Below, piece by piece: positions 1 to 7,955 of a stretch of 64,000 nucleotides of DNA. The DNA comes from Alkaliphilus oremlandii OhILAs (GTDB lineage Bacteria > Bacillota > Clostridia > Peptostreptococcales > Natronincolaceae), in NCBI RefSeq assembly GCF_000018325.1, contig NC_009922.1:2852001-2916000 (forward strand), read 5' to 3'. A model generated the notes under the pieces. The model ran no database searches, was not told the DNA's origin, and saw only the letters and a program-made list of their open reading frames with translations. Position 1 is the first letter of the stretch. Each line of letters starts with the position of its first letter. The position numbers were made by a program, and so were the translations under genes.

Positions 1-1109
1 TAAAGACCATCTTTAACGTCTTCAACATCTTCTTTTTCATTTCCAATATATACTACAGCTGCATCGATACCATTTCTAGAATCTTTTTCAGCCCACTCGT
101 ACTTTGTAGCTGAGTTGTCTTTATTTCTAACTTCTACTTTTAATGTCTTTTTGTCTTCTTTGTTTGATACAACTGTACCGTAAACAACATCACTTTCAGC
201 TGTTTCTACTTCATATCTGAAGATTTCTTCGTTATCATCGTTATACCATGCAGAAACTTTTAAACCTAATACAGCATCTACATCGAAATCGAATTTATCA
301 GATATTGTATATTTTACAGTTTTGTCAATTTTATTTCCATTTTCTTTTTCTACATTAATTTTGATTTCGTTAGCTTTTAGCTTCTCTACTCTGTAGTTCG
401 CTACTACTGTACCTTCTACTTCGTCAAAACCTAAATTAGTAGTTAAGATTGTTTCTTTTCTAGTGTCATCTTTTCCAGAAACTACATATTTTGTTTCTGA
501 ACCATATCCAACTTGGATCATTTTAGCTTTTGTTAAAGAGTTGTCTAGTAATTGGAATACAGAACCTCTTGTGATTGCAACTCCTGTTGCGCCTTCAACG
601 TGCTTTGTATTCTTAACATCTTGCTCAGCAACTACTAGGTAACCTACTGGATATCCACCTTTAGCTTGTGCAGCTGGCTCATATCCTAATGCTCTAACCA
701 TTAATGTAATAGCATCTTCGTATCTGATGTTATCAGCAGGTCCGAATTTACCATTTCCATATCCTTGGATGTATCCTAATCTTGTTGCTACGTTAATAGC
801 TCCGGAAGCCCACTCGTATCCAGCCGCTACTGTTACGTCTGTAAATTGAGTTTCTCCTTTAGCTACGTTAGCAGAACCTTCTAAACCTAAAGCTCTTACT
901 AATAATACTGCAAATTCTGCTCTTGTGATATTTGCATCTAGAGCAAATCCTCTGTCATCACCTTTAACTATTCCTAGATCTGCAAGTCTTAGAGTAGCGT
1001 CTTCGTTTAAGTGTCCAGCGATTTCATTTTTAGCTGGAGCTGCGAAGGCCATTCCAAAGCTACTAAGAACCATGGAAAGTACAAGTATAAATGATAATAC
1101 TTTCTTCAT
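1..1109 (-). CDS. S-layer protein with N-terminal SLH domains (C-terminus beyond window)
   Basis: The reading frame is open from the ATG at 1109 down to base 1, giving about 369 residues of a longer protein. It begins with a Sec signal peptide (MKKVLSFILVLSMVLSSFG..., cleavage probably after AFA near residue 23). Two SLH modules follow at roughly residues 30-75 and 85-145, with ITRAEFA and NIRYEDA signatures. The rest is a lysine- and aspartate-rich, beta-prone region typical of S-layer body sequence. SLH modules in Firmicutes bind pyruvylated secondary cell-wall polymer, so this is probably the main surface-layer protein or a paralogue. The ribosome site GAAGGAGG lies just upstream and a strong promoter sits about 160 bp upstream. 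Adenine-rich, highly biased codons agree with high expression. Partial because of the window edge. Confidence 0.9.
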   Translation of the reverse strand, partial: MKKVLSFILVLSMVLSSFGMAFAAPAKNEIAGHLNEDATLRLADLGIVKGDDRGFALDANITRAEFAVLLVRALGLEGSANVAKGETQFTDVTVAAGYEWASGAINVATRLGYIQGYGNGKFGPADNIRYEDAITLMVRALGYEPAAQAKGGYPVGYLVVAEQDVKNTKHVEGATGVAITRGSVFQLLDNSLTKAKMIQVGYGSETKYVVSGKDDTRKETILTTNLGFDEVEGTVVANYRVEKLKANEIKINVEKENGNKIDKTVKYTISDKFDFDVDAVLGLKVSAWYNDDNEEIFRYEVETAESDVVYGTVVSNKEDKKTLKVEVRNKDNSATKYEWAEKDSRNGIDAAVVYIGNEKEDVEDVKDGL

Positions 1110-1220
1110 TATGTGTTCCTCCTTCTTGATATTGATTTCTTTTTTGTAGAAGTGGGTTAAATTTTTAAGCTTGGCCGTAACCCCTTCCGTAAAAACCAGC
1201 CAGCCTTAAAATTATATAGA

Positions 1221-1254
1221 TGCGACTGCCATCCTTATATGTAATGTCGTCGCA
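1221..1254 (-). promoter_or_regulatory. Hairpin in the long 5' leader of the S-layer mRNA
   Basis: TGCGAC (1221-1226) and GTCGCA (1249-1254) form a stem near the 5' end of the predicted 150-nt leader. Long structured leaders are common on S-layer messages and stabilise them; that role here is inference. Confidence 0.4.
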
Positions 1255-1267
1255 CACTATATCAAGA

Positions 1268-1296
1268 ATTATACCATCGACCTTATACTTGGTCAA
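1268..1296 (-). promoter_or_regulatory. Sigma-A promoter of the S-layer gene
   Basis: On the minus strand, TTGACC (1296-1291) and TATAAT (1273-1268) are separated by exactly 17 bp. This is a near-consensus vegetative promoter, predicting transcription start near 1261 and a leader of about 150 nt. Confidence 0.75.
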
Positions 1297-1311
1297 TGCA
1301 AAGATGAAGAT

Positions 1312-1328
1312 TGTAATATAACTGTAAT
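1312..1328 (+). promoter_or_regulatory. Tandem TGTAAT sites (11-bp period), candidate response-regulator box
   Basis: TGTAAT occurs at 1312-1317 and again at 1323-1328, so the repeats are exactly one helical turn apart. The box begins 16 bp upstream of the S-layer -35 element, a position suited to activation. OmpR/PhoP-type regulators recognise such 11-bp direct repeats; the identity of the binder is unknown. Confidence 0.45.
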
Positions 1329-1417
1329 ATTAAGTTATCGGAGCTATAAAGCCAATAACCTCTTACTGATAGCCAACCTTCATAATATCATTATACAATG
1401 AAAAGCGGCTCTTTACT

Positions 1418-1434
1418 ATTACAGTATCATTACA
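1418..1434 (-). promoter_or_regulatory. Second tandem TGTAAT box, opposite orientation
   Basis: ATTACA at 1418-1423 and 1429-1434 is the same TGTAAT pair with an 11-bp period, read on the minus strand. With the box at 1312-1328 it makes an inverted arrangement about 106 bp apart inside the divergent spacer. The remainder of the 1110-1613 spacer holds no gene that I can see. Confidence 0.45.
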
Positions 1435-1583
1435 AATTTAGATTCATCTCCATGATCACCAATATACGAAGCGGTATAATCATATTTTAATATATATTCT
1501 GTCTTTTTATAAAAAGTCCTGCTTGTACAAAAACATTTTTTGCTTTTTTGTAATACAACCTTAATATCACAGATTCAATCCTT

Positions 1584-1592
1584 TGATATAAT
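1584..1592 (+). promoter_or_regulatory. Extended -10 promoter of the small SLH gene
   Basis: TGATATAAT at 1584-1592 is an extended -10 element (TGnTATAAT). No good -35 is visible 17 bp upstream, so an activator may be needed. The gene's AGGAGGTG ribosome site and ATG follow within 25 bp, leaving a very short leader. Confidence 0.5.
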
Positions 1593-1613
1593 TTAGTTAG
1601 GAGGTGAAATGCT

Positions 1614-2177
1614 ATGAAAAAGATCTTATCTGTTTTTATGTGCTTCCTTTTACTCTTTAGTTTCTCTATTCCCAGTGCGTATGCCCTATCTGTAGAGGAA
1701 CAGGCAGGAGAGCAGCTAAAAGGACTTGGACTCTATAAGGGCTACGAAGATGGTACTTTGGGTCTCAATAAAAACATTACGAGAGCGGAATTTGCTGCCC
1801 TAGCTGTAAGAATAGAGGGCTTAGATGATAAGCAGGAAGCAAACAAAGGTGCTACCCCATTTAAGGATGTCAGTGGCAACCATTGGGCTTCTGGTTATAT
1901 TAATATCGCTTCTTCTAAAGAGCTGATTAAGGGCTTTGAGGACAAAACCTTTAAGCCGGAAGAGCAAATCACATATGCTCAAGCTTTAGCTGTAGTAATT
2001 CGTATCCTAGGCTACGAAAAAGATGTGACTGGTAGCTGGCCGAATAACTACATAAATAAAGCAAAGGATCTAGGTCTCGATAAAAATATGAATCTATCTC
2101 CCAATACCCCTATTAATCGTGGTCAGATTGCAGTGATTGTCAGCAATGCCTTAAATGTTAAAATTGCAGTTAAATAA
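1614..2177 (+). CDS. Small secreted protein made only of SLH modules
   Basis: 187 residues. The signal peptide is MKKILSVFMCFLLLFSFS..., with probable cleavage after AYA near residue 25. Three SLH-like modules fill the rest: about 33-75 (NITRAEFAALAVR), 84-140 (FKDVSGNHWASGYIN and ITYAQALAVVIRILG) and a divergent third, 143-183 (PINRGQIAVIVSNAL). There is no cargo domain, so the protein can bind the cell-wall polymer but displays nothing obvious. It is divergent from the S-layer gene and shares its spacer. A strong terminator follows directly. It could modulate S-layer attachment by competing for the polymer (inference). Start chosen from AGGAGGTG eight bases upstream of the ATG. Confidence 0.88.
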   Translation: MKKILSVFMCFLLLFSFSIPSAYALSVEEQAGEQLKGLGLYKGYEDGTLGLNKNITRAEFAALAVRIEGLDDKQEANKGATPFKDVSGNHWASGYINIASSKELIKGFEDKTFKPEEQITYAQALAVVIRILGYEKDVTGSWPNNYINKAKDLGLDKNMNLSPNTPINRGQIAVIVSNALNVKIAVK

Positions 2178-2181
2178 ATAT

Positions 2182-2239
2182 CCCCTTCTTCAGTAATATT
2201 CCCATAGGGTAATATTCTGTAAGAAGGGGCTTTTTTTTT
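2182..2239 (+). terminator. Intrinsic terminator of the small SLH gene
   Basis: CCCCTTCTT pairs with AAGAAGGGG, with further pairing inside (AATATTCCC/GGGTAATATT). A run of nine T follows at 2231-2239. Repeat A begins at the end of this T-run. Confidence 0.85.
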
Positions 2240-2365
2240 ATGACCTAACCCAATTTATGCGACCAAAGGAAGCAATAAATTGATGGTAGGTCAAACGCAA
2301 CGAACACCAAATTTGTACGACCGGAGGAAGTGAACAAATTTGAGTTGTGAGACTGCGAAATAAAC
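2240..2365 (-). repeat. Dispersed repeat family A, full copy (A1)
   Basis: Nearly identical, in reverse orientation, to the 115-bp unit at 30.8 kb. It holds two long hairpins, each with a TCC(C/T)T(C/T)(C/T)GGTC-type loop. The end reading ATGACCTAACCC on the plus strand touches the T-run of the preceding terminator. Confidence 0.85.
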
Positions 2366-2405
2366 CTAAAGTAAAGTAGAGCTATGGTTTGAAATGAGCT
2401 ATTGT

Positions 2406-4811
2406 TCAGTTAACCTCCCAAACCTTCGTTACTAGGACGGTTAAATCATCTGTGGCTTTATTTTGACTAAATTTTAGAGCAGTATGCAATATTCCATCTG
2501 CGGTTTCCTGCGGATTCAACGAATTGGCATTCTTTAAAAAATCTATGATCCATTTCTCTCCCTGTTCTTGGTTGGAATCGATGATGCCATCTGAAACTGT
2601 AATGATTAAATCGCCATCCTCTAGTTTTTGTACATTGCCTTCGATTTGAATATCGTTTAGGATTCCAATGGGCAGCGTGGAGGATGTGATCTGATCTATT
2701 TTCCCGTCTTTGTGTTTTATAAAGCTAGGGGAGCTGCCTATTTTAATAAAATCTGCCGTTCCTTTATATAGATCGATTAGATTGATGTCTAAGCTGGAGA
2801 ACATTTCTTCCGTTGACTTTAACATAAGGATGGAATTAATAGTTTTGATGGCGATATCCCGATTAAAGCCTGCTTCCATCATTTTCTCCAGCATATCGAT
2901 GGTGGCACTGGATTGTACATGAGCCTTATCTCCAGTACCCATGCCATCACTTAGAGCTGTCATATACTGACCGTTTCTCAGCTCCATAAAGGTGTGACTG
3001 TCTCCCGATAATTGGTTTCCTTCTTTTATTGCCACGGCTGATTTTGTACAGGTGGCAAATCGATTTGCTTCTACTAAAGTAAACGTACAGGTATTTTTTC
3101 CTTCTTCTTTATTGCAGCTACGGCTTTTTTTCACTAAGCCCACACCTACGGCTTCCGATACTACCGTGATAAATTTCTCCTTGCAGTCGTTCCGGTTATA
3201 GCATTGCTTCTTTTCTATCGTTATTTCTAAATTCTCTTTTTCATTGTTGGAGACCATAATATTCTTTGCAGATAACCCTGCCTTATCTAAGGCGACGTAT
3301 ATGGCATCCTCTAAATCAACGTCGAAGTTGACCTCTTCATTGACACTGGTGGCCAGCTCTTCGATGATGTTGGCTACGCCTTTTAACTGCTGTCCTACCA
3401 GCTCCCTGCTTTCTATGAGCCTTTGCTTCCAGGTTAAATTTAAATAGTTCAGTTCATATAAATGGGCTACCTTCTCCATTACTGCATTTTGACGAATGCA
3501 TCTTCTTCTCAGGGAGGTGGGCATATCCTCGCTATTGATTACGGTTTTTCCTTCTATGTTGATCAGCATGTCCACCATACTTTGATAGGTGCTGGTAAAG
3601 TTGTTGTCCCAACAGCTTCTCTTCATACCGCAGCTGTGGCATACATTATTGGCCACCTTTTCTATGAGCTTGGATATTTCTTCGTTTTGAAAGTGCTCTT
3701 GCTTCTCTGATATTTTCTCGAAGGTGGTCGATAGTTCTGAAAAGGTAGTTGCACACTCTCTCAATTTATCGTAGGTCAGCTGCCGCATTCTGTCACTGTG
3801 GCTTTTGCTAGAGTTCACAATACCGGTTCGTGTGTTGCAGAACTTTTCCATTTGAGAGATCCAGTCGCTGGGTATCAATAAAAACAATAGGAAGGCAACG
3901 ATGACTTCTTTAAATTGAATGAATACTTCATAATATCCATTGATATAAAAGGTAAGGATTGCATTGCCTACTAGGAACCCAAAGGCACTTCCTATTTTCC
4001 CAATGTCCTTGAATATGCCTGCTAAGAGACCTGAGAATCCAAATATGCCGATAACAACAGTGGTACCGCTGGTAGACATACTGGTAATAAGACCTAAGGT
4101 AATACCCACTGCGGCTCCGATGCTGGCCCCTCCATTATAGGCAAAGAGAATGGTCATTAAGATTCCTAAAATATTTCGAATGGAAACGCCTAAAATATAA
4201 GTATCATTGATTCCAGATAGTGCCAAAGCAGTCAATATGGCAATACATATAATTTCTTCTGTAGAGAGTATCTTCCTGCTTTTGTTCTGTAGCATAATCG
4301 GAATCGAATAGGAGGAAATATATACGATAACGAATATAACCACCGCTTCAAAGGCTGCTATGAGCCAATCATATAGATAAAATCCAGTAAAGGATAGAAA
4401 TAATGCCGTCGTTAATAGGTATACAGCGGAACCGATTAAGGAAGCCCTCAATACCTTTGTCTTTCTAATATCCAATGCATATTGGAATAATAAGTAGATG
4501 ATTGCTAAGGAAAAGCCATAGGGTATGCTGCTGGTAATCCCTCCTATACTGACGATTCCTATCCATGTAGTAATACCGATGGGTCCATATTTTCGATCTT
4601 TTTGGCTAAGGGCTGTAAAAAAACCGATGCCAAAGGGCGTTAACCCATTCAGTATTCCCGCTCGCCCCAAAAGAAAGGCAACGATGTGCAAGAGTATAAG
4701 GTTGCCATCCATATTGCTCCATGGTGTTTCCTTCGGTTTGTTTATTTGTCTTACACTTTCTAGCTCAATATAGCTCCGTTGGTATGGAACTACTGTCGGT
4801 TTATCTGCCAT
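2406..4811 (-). CDS. spoIIE: Stage II sporulation protein E, PP2C-type phosphatase
   Basis: 801 residues, the usual length for SpoIIE. About ten membrane segments occupy residues 45-315, a linking region with a CxxC pair (NVCHSCGMKRSC) follows, and the C-terminal PP2C/SpoIIE phosphatase domain runs from about 590 to the end. Metal-binding motifs are visible: ALSDGMGTG near 612, TVSDGIIDS and KATDDLTVLV near the end. SpoIIE dephosphorylates SpoIIAA in the forespore, releasing sigma-F, and takes part in polar division with FtsZ. The position beyond yabR and ppx matches the divIC-yabR-spoIIE order of Bacillus. It has its own promoter with Spo0A-like boxes. Start: ATG after AGGAAGGTG. Confidence 0.95.
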   Translation of the reverse strand: MADKPTVVPYQRSYIELESVRQINKPKETPWSNMDGNLILLHIVAFLLGRAGILNGLTPFGIGFFTALSQKDRKYGPIGITTWIGIVSIGGITSSIPYGFSLAIIYLLFQYALDIRKTKVLRASLIGSAVYLLTTALFLSFTGFYLYDWLIAAFEAVVIFVIVYISSYSIPIMLQNKSRKILSTEEIICIAILTALALSGINDTYILGVSIRNILGILMTILFAYNGGASIGAAVGITLGLITSMSTSGTTVVIGIFGFSGLLAGIFKDIGKIGSAFGFLVGNAILTFYINGYYEVFIQFKEVIVAFLLFLLIPSDWISQMEKFCNTRTGIVNSSKSHSDRMRQLTYDKLRECATTFSELSTTFEKISEKQEHFQNEEISKLIEKVANNVCHSCGMKRSCWDNNFTSTYQSMVDMLINIEGKTVINSEDMPTSLRRRCIRQNAVMEKVAHLYELNYLNLTWKQRLIESRELVGQQLKGVANIIEELATSVNEEVNFDVDLEDAIYVALDKAGLSAKNIMVSNNEKENLEITIEKKQCYNRNDCKEKFITVVSEAVGVGLVKKSRSCNKEEGKNTCTFTLVEANRFATCTKSAVAIKEGNQLSGDSHTFMELRNGQYMTALSDGMGTGDKAHVQSSATIDMLEKMMEAGFNRDIAIKTINSILMLKSTEEMFSSLDINLIDLYKGTADFIKIGSSPSFIKHKDGKIDQITSSTLPIGILNDIQIEGNVQKLEDGDLIITVSDGIIDSNQEQGEKWIIDFLKNANSLNPQETADGILHTALKFSQNKATDDLTVLVTKVWEVN

Positions 4812-4846
4812 AGTAACACCTTCCTCTTCTCTTTGTTTATATGGAA

Positions 4847-4879
4847 AGTGTACCAGATTCTTTCTAAAACTTTTGTCAA
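4847..4879 (-). promoter_or_regulatory. spoIIE promoter with unusual 21-bp spacing
   Basis: TTGACA (4879-4874) and TACACT (4852-4847) on the minus strand are 21 bp apart. Spo0A-activated sigma-A promoters such as Bacillus spoIIE and spoIIG are known for this over-long spacing. The ATG lies about 30 bp downstream of the expected start. Confidence 0.65.
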
Positions 4880-4905
4880 CATTGGTCTGTTGGTCTCAAA
4901 AACTT

Positions 4906-4933
4906 TTTGACATTTATTACGGCTCTTTTGACA
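4906..4933 (-). promoter_or_regulatory. Two Spo0A-like boxes upstream of spoIIE
   Basis: TGTCAAA occurs on the minus strand at 4912-4906 and 4933-4927. Each differs from the 0A box TGTCGAA by one base, and the two are 21 bp (two turns) apart, upstream of the -35. Binding by phosphorylated Spo0A is inferred from the match and the gene. The rest of 4812-5082 shows no gene. Confidence 0.5.
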
Positions 4934-5082
4934 AATTGCTTCAAATATATGGTGCCTTATATATAATTTGTCCACTATATGTATTGTTTTTGAAATTTTT
5001 CTACTGTTTATTTAGGGTTCTATGGTGTTCCTTGCAGAAATGTTTTTGAATCATTGGGTCCTACCGTGGATATAATAGTAGG

Positions 5083-6036
5083 TTATAAGAATGGTAGGAT
5101 TAATCCTTCTAGGTTGTCGTATTCACTGACTGTAATTTCATTGCTATTTAAATTTTCCATGATGATAGTTAGAATCGTAGCGCCTGCCAAAATAATATCG
5201 GCTCTCTTGGGATGAATCCCCTTTAGGTTTCGTACCTCTTCTACCTTCAGCATAGAAAGCCTCCGTTTTAATGCTGCTACGTCTTCTGAGGTTAGTTTAT
5301 AATTGTGGACCTTATCTGAATCATAGGGATCTAGCTCCTGATGAATGGCTGCCAATGTGGTGATGGTTCCCCCAATGCCCATCAGCTTAACTGGCACCGC
5401 ACTTTTTTCTTCTTTCAGTTGTGCTTTGATTTCTTCTAGGGTGTCCTTTACTATGCTATAAATGTCGGCTTCCATTTGTGTGTATTGTTCTTGCTCTATT
5501 GGGTCTGTAGTAATGTGTCGTTCTGTCATGCGTACGGCACCAACATTTAAGCTAATGGTCTTTTGTAGTTTCTTCCCCTGTCCCAGTATCAGCTCTGTAC
5601 TGCCGCCACCAATGTCGATCACTAAAATCCGTTCCTCCAGCTGTTTATTTGAAGCAGTGCGTCCCAAGCCCATGGCTACACCCTGATAGCCTAACTCCGC
5701 CTCTTCTTCACCGCTGATAACTTCGATGGAGACCCCTGTTTTTTCATAAGCTCTTTTTACAAAATCCTGCCCATTGGCTGCATCTCGAACTGCGCTGGTT
5801 GCTATGGCCAGTATTTTTTCTGCGCCGTACGCTTTTCCTTCTTCCACAAACTGACCGAGAGCCTCTATATTTCGCTCTATGCCCTCTTCGCTGATTTGCT
5901 TATTTTTATCTACGGAGCCTCCGATGCGTGTGGTGTTGACTTCTTTTCTTCGCTCTACCATGTTTCCCTGTTCTACTGAAGCAAGCAATAGCCTCATAGA
6001 ATTTGTTCCAATGTCAATGGCTGCATATCTGTTCAT
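5083..6036 (-). CDS. ppx: Exopolyphosphatase / guanosine pentaphosphatase (Ppx/GppA family)
   Basis: 317 residues from the ATG at 6036, which follows AAGGAGG; an upstream in-frame start at 6090 lacks a ribosome site. The actin/Hsp70-like fold is clear: phosphate-1 motif AAIDIGTNSMRLLL at residues 4-17, VIDIGGGSTELILG near 150, and GIGGTITTLAA near 225. It lacks the C-terminal HD extension of long GppA proteins, as in other short Ppx. The enzyme releases phosphate from polyphosphate ends and, in some members, hydrolyses pppGpp. It lies between yabR and spoIIE and is probably transcribed separately, since the yabR terminator precedes it. Confidence 0.9.
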   Translation of the reverse strand: MNRYAAIDIGTNSMRLLLASVEQGNMVERRKEVNTTRIGGSVDKNKQISEEGIERNIEALGQFVEEGKAYGAEKILAIATSAVRDAANGQDFVKRAYEKTGVSIEVISGEEEAELGYQGVAMGLGRTASNKQLEERILVIDIGGGSTELILGQGKKLQKTISLNVGAVRMTERHITTDPIEQEQYTQMEADIYSIVKDTLEEIKAQLKEEKSAVPVKLMGIGGTITTLAAIHQELDPYDSDKVHNYKLTSEDVAALKRRLSMLKVEEVRNLKGIHPKRADIILAGATILTIIMENLNSNEITVSEYDNLEGLILPFL

Positions 6037-6051
6037 TCGTTCTTCCTCCTT

Positions 6052-6090
6052 ATGGGTTATTTTGAAGTCGCATAAACCGGGTTCGGTCAT
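6052..6090 (+). repeat. Family A fragment (A2)
   Basis: About 40 bp matching the terminal part of family A (GTCGCATAAACCGGGTTCGGTCATAAA-type end, two substitutions). It sits directly against the T-run of the yabR terminator, as at the other family A loci. Confidence 0.65.
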
Positions 6091-6115
6091 AAAAAAACCA
6101 GGGGTATCCCTGGTT
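6091..6115 (-). terminator. Intrinsic terminator of yabR
   Basis: AACCAGGG and CCCTGGTT form the stem on the minus strand, followed by seven T. It lies 9 bp after the yabR stop. Confidence 0.85.
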
Positions 6116-6123
6116 GAAATTTA

Positions 6124-6552
6124 CTAGTCTCTTAATTTTTTACCGCTATAGCCGTTACCACGTCTACCGTCTTTCGCCTTTGTCTTAATTGAAGACATTT
6201 TTTCTTCACTGTCTTTTAAGAATCTGTTTAACTTATCTTCGAAGGACATTGTAGGTTGTTTTTCTCCGACATTGCTCCACTCCACTGAAGCTGGTGGCTT
6301 TACCGTTTTCTTCTTAGGCAGGGCTGCCTGTTTAATAGATAAACTTATTTTGCCATTATCCTCTATGGATAATACTTTTACCTTAACTTTTTGCTGTGTC
6401 TTAAGATAGTCATGGATGTTCTTTACGTAATCATCCGCTACCTCCGAAATGTGTACTAGTCCAGTTTTTCCCTCTCCTAGATCAATAAAGGCACCGAAAT
6501 TCGTAATCCCTGAAACTGTGCCATCTAATATTGCTCCTACCTGTGCCGGCAT
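6124..6552 (-). CDS. yabR: S1-domain RNA-binding protein (YabR-like)
   Basis: 142 residues from the ATG at 6552, preceded by AAGGAGG; the longer TTG start overlaps that ribosome site and is rejected. Residues 1-75 form one S1/OB domain (GAILDGTVSGITNFGAFIDL, LVHISEVAD, VKVLSIEDNGKISLSIKQ). The tail is basic and low-complexity. Related single-S1 proteins (YabR, CvfD, GSP13) associate with ribosomes or mRNA and affect stress responses. Position after divIC and before spoIIE matches Bacillus. Confidence 0.9.
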   Translation of the reverse strand: MPAQVGAILDGTVSGITNFGAFIDLGEGKTGLVHISEVADDYVKNIHDYLKTQQKVKVKVLSIEDNGKISLSIKQAALPKKKTVKPPASVEWSNVGEKQPTMSFEDKLNRFLKDSEEKMSSIKTKAKDGRRGNGYSGKKLRD

Positions 6553-6633
6553 AAATATAGAATCCTCCTTCAAAATATGTGTATATTCGAAATATATTAT
6601 AACATAGACTTCCTAAAAGGTATACCTATTTAT

Positions 6634-6936
6634 TTACTTCTGTGTTTTATTTAAATCTACAAAAATCTTCTCACCGTTTTTCACCATTCTCAGGTGCTCA
6701 CGGGCTATTTTCTCTATATGTTCGTCTGTATTGCTATTCTCTATTTGAACCTTCAGAGAATCTACCTCTCCTTGCAGCTTTTCTAGACTTTGATTTAAAA
6801 TGAGCTCTCTACCTTGTAAGTCCTGCATCTCCTTATATTGATCGTAAAAGGTAAGGGAAAAGTAGGCGATGGCAAAAATAAATAGAGATCTGAATACTAG
6901 TTTTCCATAATTAATTCTCCTTTTAGATTTTGCCAT
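6634..6936 (-). CDS. divIC: Septum formation initiator / cell division protein DivIC
   Basis: 100 residues with basic N-terminus, one membrane segment at about 14-28 (FRSLFIFAIAYFSLTFY), then a coiled coil from 30 to 65 and the FtsB/DivIC tail (KIAREHLRMVKNGEKIFV). In the divisome DivIC pairs with FtsL and DivIB to signal septal wall synthesis. Start: ATG after AGAGGAGG. It lies 20 bp downstream of yabQ, so the pair is likely co-transcribed. Confidence 0.92.
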   Translation of the reverse strand: MAKSKRRINYGKLVFRSLFIFAIAYFSLTFYDQYKEMQDLQGRELILNQSLEKLQGEVDSLKVQIENSNTDEHIEKIAREHLRMVKNGEKIFVDLNKTQK

Positions 6937-6955
6937 AAGGGTGCCTCCTCTTTAC

Positions 6956-7468
6956 TTATTTTTTTCGGATGTAGGTTGCCGCTGCTTTTTTAGTATCTCT
7001 AATAAAATTCCCCGGTAGTTTTTTTAACCTTTTTATTTTATAGTATAACGGTTTTGTCTTATTTTTACAATAAGAATAAGGTCCCGATACTAGACATAAT
7101 ACGACATTGAAAGGATATTTAAGTACCTGATAAATGTCATATAGAAAATTTTTTATAGATTTTAATAGAAATACTAAGCTCTTTATTACGATTTTACTCA
7201 GTATAAATTGGTATAAAATGGACCCTAAGATGAACCCCAGAAAATTATAGTATCTTATGGCACCTTCATTGCTAAATATGATCACATAAAATGCCACAAT
7301 AAATATAATGCACCAAAACATAAAATCCTGTATCATGGTAGCAATTTTTTTAGGCGTAAAAAACCCTCTAAATATACGGTATACATCATAGATGAATCCT
7401 ATAAATATACCGCCATACATAGTGGCAAGTAGTATGTAGCTTTCTTGAAGAGTGGAATATATATTCAA
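6956..7468 (-). CDS. yabQ: Spore cortex biosynthesis membrane protein YabQ
   Basis: 170 residues starting at the TTG at 7468, six bases after GAGGTG; a GTG at 7477 lies inside that ribosome site. The N-terminal half carries the YabQ core (YILLATMYGGIFIGFIYDVY, then three further membrane stretches), and the C-terminal half is strongly basic. In Bacillus YabQ is a sigma-E product of the mother cell needed for cortex formation. It has a spacer and terminator between it and yabP, so it probably has its own promoter. Confidence 0.88.
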   Translation of the reverse strand: MNIYSTLQESYILLATMYGGIFIGFIYDVYRIFRGFFTPKKIATMIQDFMFWCIIFIVAFYVIIFSNEGAIRYYNFLGFILGSILYQFILSKIVIKSLVFLLKSIKNFLYDIYQVLKYPFNVVLCLVSGPYSYCKNKTKPLYYKIKRLKKLPGNFIRDTKKAAATYIRKK

Positions 7469-7548
7469 GTTGATCACCTCATAGGGATTGGTATTATATC
7501 TTATGTGGTTACTGCTTGTATCGTTACATATTTTTGAAAAAATAAAAA

Positions 7549-7580
7549 GGCAAATAACAATTTAGTTTTTGTTATCTGCC
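7549..7580 (-). terminator. Intrinsic terminator of yabP
   Basis: GGCAGATAACAA pairs with TTGTTATTTGCC on the minus strand, followed by CTTTTTATTTTTT. It separates yabP from yabQ. Confidence 0.8.
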
Positions 7581-7599
7581 TATTTCACTTATCCTAAAG

Positions 7600-7890
7600 T
7601 TACTTAAACATTCTTCCTAAAAAGCCCGCCCCTTTCGCTCCGATGCTCTCTCTATCGCTATAATTCAACGCATAGATCGTTCCGCTAACGGAAACATTGC
7701 CATCTTCCACGTTTAGCTTGCTAATGTCCAGTTCTTCTCCCTTAATGGTTAAGACACCAGCGATTGTTTCTAGGATCACAAGCTCACTATTAAAGCTATT
7801 GACATGCTCTACTCCAGAAACATTGAGTTTTTCTCTGTTTTCTAGCATAATACTATGGTTTCTTGCTCTCGTCGTTCTTCGATCCTCCAA
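7600..7890 (-). CDS. yabP: Sporulation protein YabP
   Basis: 96 residues. A conserved YabP/YqfC fold covers about 18-80 (NVSGVEHVNSFNSELVILET, TIKGEELDISKLN, SVSGTIYALNYSD), ending in a short glycine-rich hydrophobic tail. YabP is a sigma-E-dependent mother-cell protein; its molecular role is not settled, and paralogues act in coat or cortex assembly. Start is TTG at 7890, five bases after AGGAAGGTGG. It lies directly downstream of spoIID, unlike Bacillus, where it follows yabO. Confidence 0.9.
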   Translation of the reverse strand: MEDRRTTRARNHSIMLENREKLNVSGVEHVNSFNSELVILETIAGVLTIKGEELDISKLNVEDGNVSVSGTIYALNYSDRESIGAKGAGFLGRMFK

Positions 7891-7955
7891 GATACCACCT
7901 TCCTATTCTCAGTGTATACTTATTATTTATGAATAGGAAGGGCAGATTAGAACCC

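Noticed and set aside
4790..4975. 61-residue minus-strand frame upstream of spoIIE
   Set aside because: It spans the spoIIE promoter and the proposed Spo0A boxes, overlaps the spoIIE start and has no ribosome site.
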